From assembly GCA_002327965.1 (NCBI GenBank), contig DCVB01000032.1:1-7662 (forward strand): a DNA stretch of 7,662 bases, written 5' to 3'. Below, in pieces: positions 6,753 to 7,662 of the stretch. Within the stretch, counting starts at the first letter, position 1; each line of letters starts with the position of its first letter. A program made the position numbers and the translations under genes. The notes beneath the pieces are model-generated. The model had not been told where the DNA came from and did not search any database. It worked only from the letters and a program-made list of their open reading frames with translations. Source of the stretch: Candidatus Aminicenantes bacterium UBA2199. Its GTDB lineage: Bacteria > Acidobacteriota > Aminicenantia > UBA2199.

Positions 6753-7299
6753 CTTTGCCTCCTTTTTTCGCTCCGATCATGATATGACAGAAAAAACCCT
6801 CGCGCTTGGGCGGGGCTTCGATCTCCGCGATCTCTTTCAGGATCTCCATGATGCGGGCGACCATGGTCTCCAGCATCTCCGGTTTGCGCTTCTGCCGCCC
6901 CCTCAGCCAGACGGTCACCTTCACCTTGTTGCCCTCGGCGAGGAACTCCTTGATCTTCTTCATCTTGACGTCCACGTCGTGGTCGCCGATGACCGGGGTG
7001 AACTTGATCTCCTTGATCAGCACCTTGCGCTGGTGGCGCTGGGCCTCGTGCGCCTTCTTCTGCAGCGAATACAGGAACTTGCCGTAATCCAGGATGCGGC
7101 AAACCGGCGGCGAGGCCTCCGGAGAGATCTCGACCAGGTCCAGGTCCTTCTCGCGGGCGATGTCCAGGGCCTGGACCGTGGGGATGATGCCCACCTGGTT
7201 CTTTTCCTCGTCGATGAGCCGCACCTCGCGGGCCATGATCTCTTCGTTGGTCCGGTGCGGGTTCTTCTTCTTGTTGGGAACGGGTTTAGGATACCTCAT
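6730..7299 (-). CDS. infC: Translation initiation factor IF-3
   Basis: A 189-residue IF-3, which binds the 30S subunit, prevents premature 50S joining and proofreads start codons. The N-terminal domain (about 14-82) shows HRTNEEIMAREVRLID and GIIPTVQALDIAREKDLDLV, then SPPVCRILDYGKFLYSLQKK, which leads into the lysine-rich linker. The C-terminal domain (about 94-178) shows IKEIKFTPVIGDHDVDVKMK, GNKVKVTVWLRGRQ and HIMIGA. It is slightly longer than the E. coli protein (180) because of a short basic N-terminal stretch. I use the ATG at 7299, 14 bp inside thrS. An in-frame ATT (7302-7300) comes immediately before it, and AGAGGA lies about 14 bases upstream of the ATG and 11 upstream of the ATT. 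The start is therefore ambiguous by one codon. The gene has no leader of its own here. Confidence 0.96.
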   Translation of the reverse strand: MRYPKPVPNKKKNPHRTNEEIMAREVRLIDEEKNQVGIIPTVQALDIAREKDLDLVEISPEASPPVCRILDYGKFLYSLQKKAHEAQRHQRKVLIKEIKFTPVIGDHDVDVKMKKIKEFLAEGNKVKVTVWLRGRQKRKPEMLETMVARIMEILKEIAEIEAPPKREGFFCHIMIGAKKGGKDAKTKNP

Positions 7300-7662
7300 A
7301 ATTCTGGCTTTTTTCCTCTATTTTGATTTTGAGTCTTTGAACGAAATCGTCCAGGGCGATGCGGCCCTGGTCACCCTGCTGGTGGATGCGGAAGGAGATG
7401 TTTCCCTGCTGCCGCTCCTGGGGGCCGAGGACGATGATGTAGGGGACTTTCTGGTTCTCGGCGTCGCGGATCTTGCGGTTGACGCCCTCGGAGCGGGAAT
7501 CGAGCTCGGCGCGCAGTCCGGCCGCGCGCAGGCGTTCCAGCACCTGGCGCGCATAGGGCAGGCAGTCATCGTTGAGCGGGGCGATGAGGGCCTGCACCGG
7601 CGCCAGCCACAGCGGGAAAAAGCCGCGGTAATGCTCGATCAGCACGCCGAAGAAGCGCTCCA
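7286..7662 (-). CDS. thrS: Threonyl-tRNA synthetase, C-terminal part (cut by window edge)
   Basis: The last 124 residues of ThrS; the catalytic and editing domains lie beyond the window. The visible part begins ERFFGVLIEHYRGFFPLWLA, the junction from the catalytic core to the anticodon-binding domain. It continues with PVQALIAPL, SEGVNRKIRDAE and VPYIIVLGPQERQQGNISFR, all standard for the alpha/beta anticodon-binding domain that reads the tRNA-Thr anticodon. A GTG at 7645 could look like a start but is an internal valine, because the frame stays open with matching family sequence to the edge. The tail (EEKSQNYEVS) overlaps the infC start by 14 bp. thrS followed by infC is the common bacterial order. 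Confidence 0.96.
   Translation of the reverse strand, partial: ERFFGVLIEHYRGFFPLWLAPVQALIAPLNDDCLPYARQVLERLRAAGLRAELDSRSEGVNRKIRDAENQKVPYIIVLGPQERQQGNISFRIHQQGDQGRIALDDFVQRLKIKIEEKSQNYEVS
7297..7302 (-). promoter_or_regulatory. Adjacent ATT and ATG start codons of infC
   Basis: Read on the minus strand, an ATT at 7302-7300 is followed directly and in frame by the ATG at 7299-7297. The only purine-rich site upstream, AGAGGA, lies 11 bases from the ATT and 14 from the ATG. E. coli infC starts at a rare AUU that IF-3 itself discriminates against, giving autoregulation. Whether the ATT is used here or is just a neighbouring isoleucine-type codon in thrS context cannot be settled from sequence. 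The ATG is the default call. Confidence 0.3.

Overview
The window holds one tightly packed minus-strand operon that reads from right to left. The order is thrS (3' end only), infC, rpmI, rplT, pheS, pheT, a zapB-like gene, zapA, rny, and a YmdB-family phosphodiesterase gene. No gap between genes exceeds 16 bp. Five of the nine junctions overlap (14, 23, 4, 4 and 11 bp from thrS to ymdB), so translational coupling is probable throughout. No RNA gene, mobile element, CRISPR array or convincing plus-strand gene is visible. The long plus-strand ORFs are antisense shadows in GC-rich DNA.

Layout: positions 7662-5134 carry translation genes (threonyl-tRNA synthetase tail, IF3, L35, L20, PheRS alpha). 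Positions 5129-3093 carry PheRS beta, which is unusually short. Positions 3081-2567 carry two small cell-division proteins, ZapB-like and ZapA. Positions 2550-183 carry RNase Y and a 2',3'-cyclic-nucleotide/RNA-linked metallophosphoesterase. Positions 1-182 lie downstream of the last gene and hold a degenerate 46-bp tandem repeat built on an internal 6-bp beat.

How the genes work together: the first part makes translation machinery (initiation factor, large-subunit proteins, Thr and Phe charging). The middle part positions and bundles the FtsZ ring. The last part covers mRNA turnover and nucleotide signalling. The order thrS-infC-rpmI-rplT-pheST is widespread in bacteria, and zapA next to pheT and ymdB next to rny are also recurrent pairs. 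Here all of them are fused into one run.

Organism: a GC-rich bacterium (roughly 60% or more by eye). RNase Y, ZapA plus a ZapB-like protein, and a four-cysteine PheS would fit a lineage such as Acidobacteriota, Aminicenantes or a deltaproteobacterium-like group. That placement is inference and weak. The window is mostly ordinary core genome. The points most worth a second look are the PheT lacking its tRNA-binding OB-fold and the repeat at the far left. I did not find evidence of an undescribed multi-gene system.
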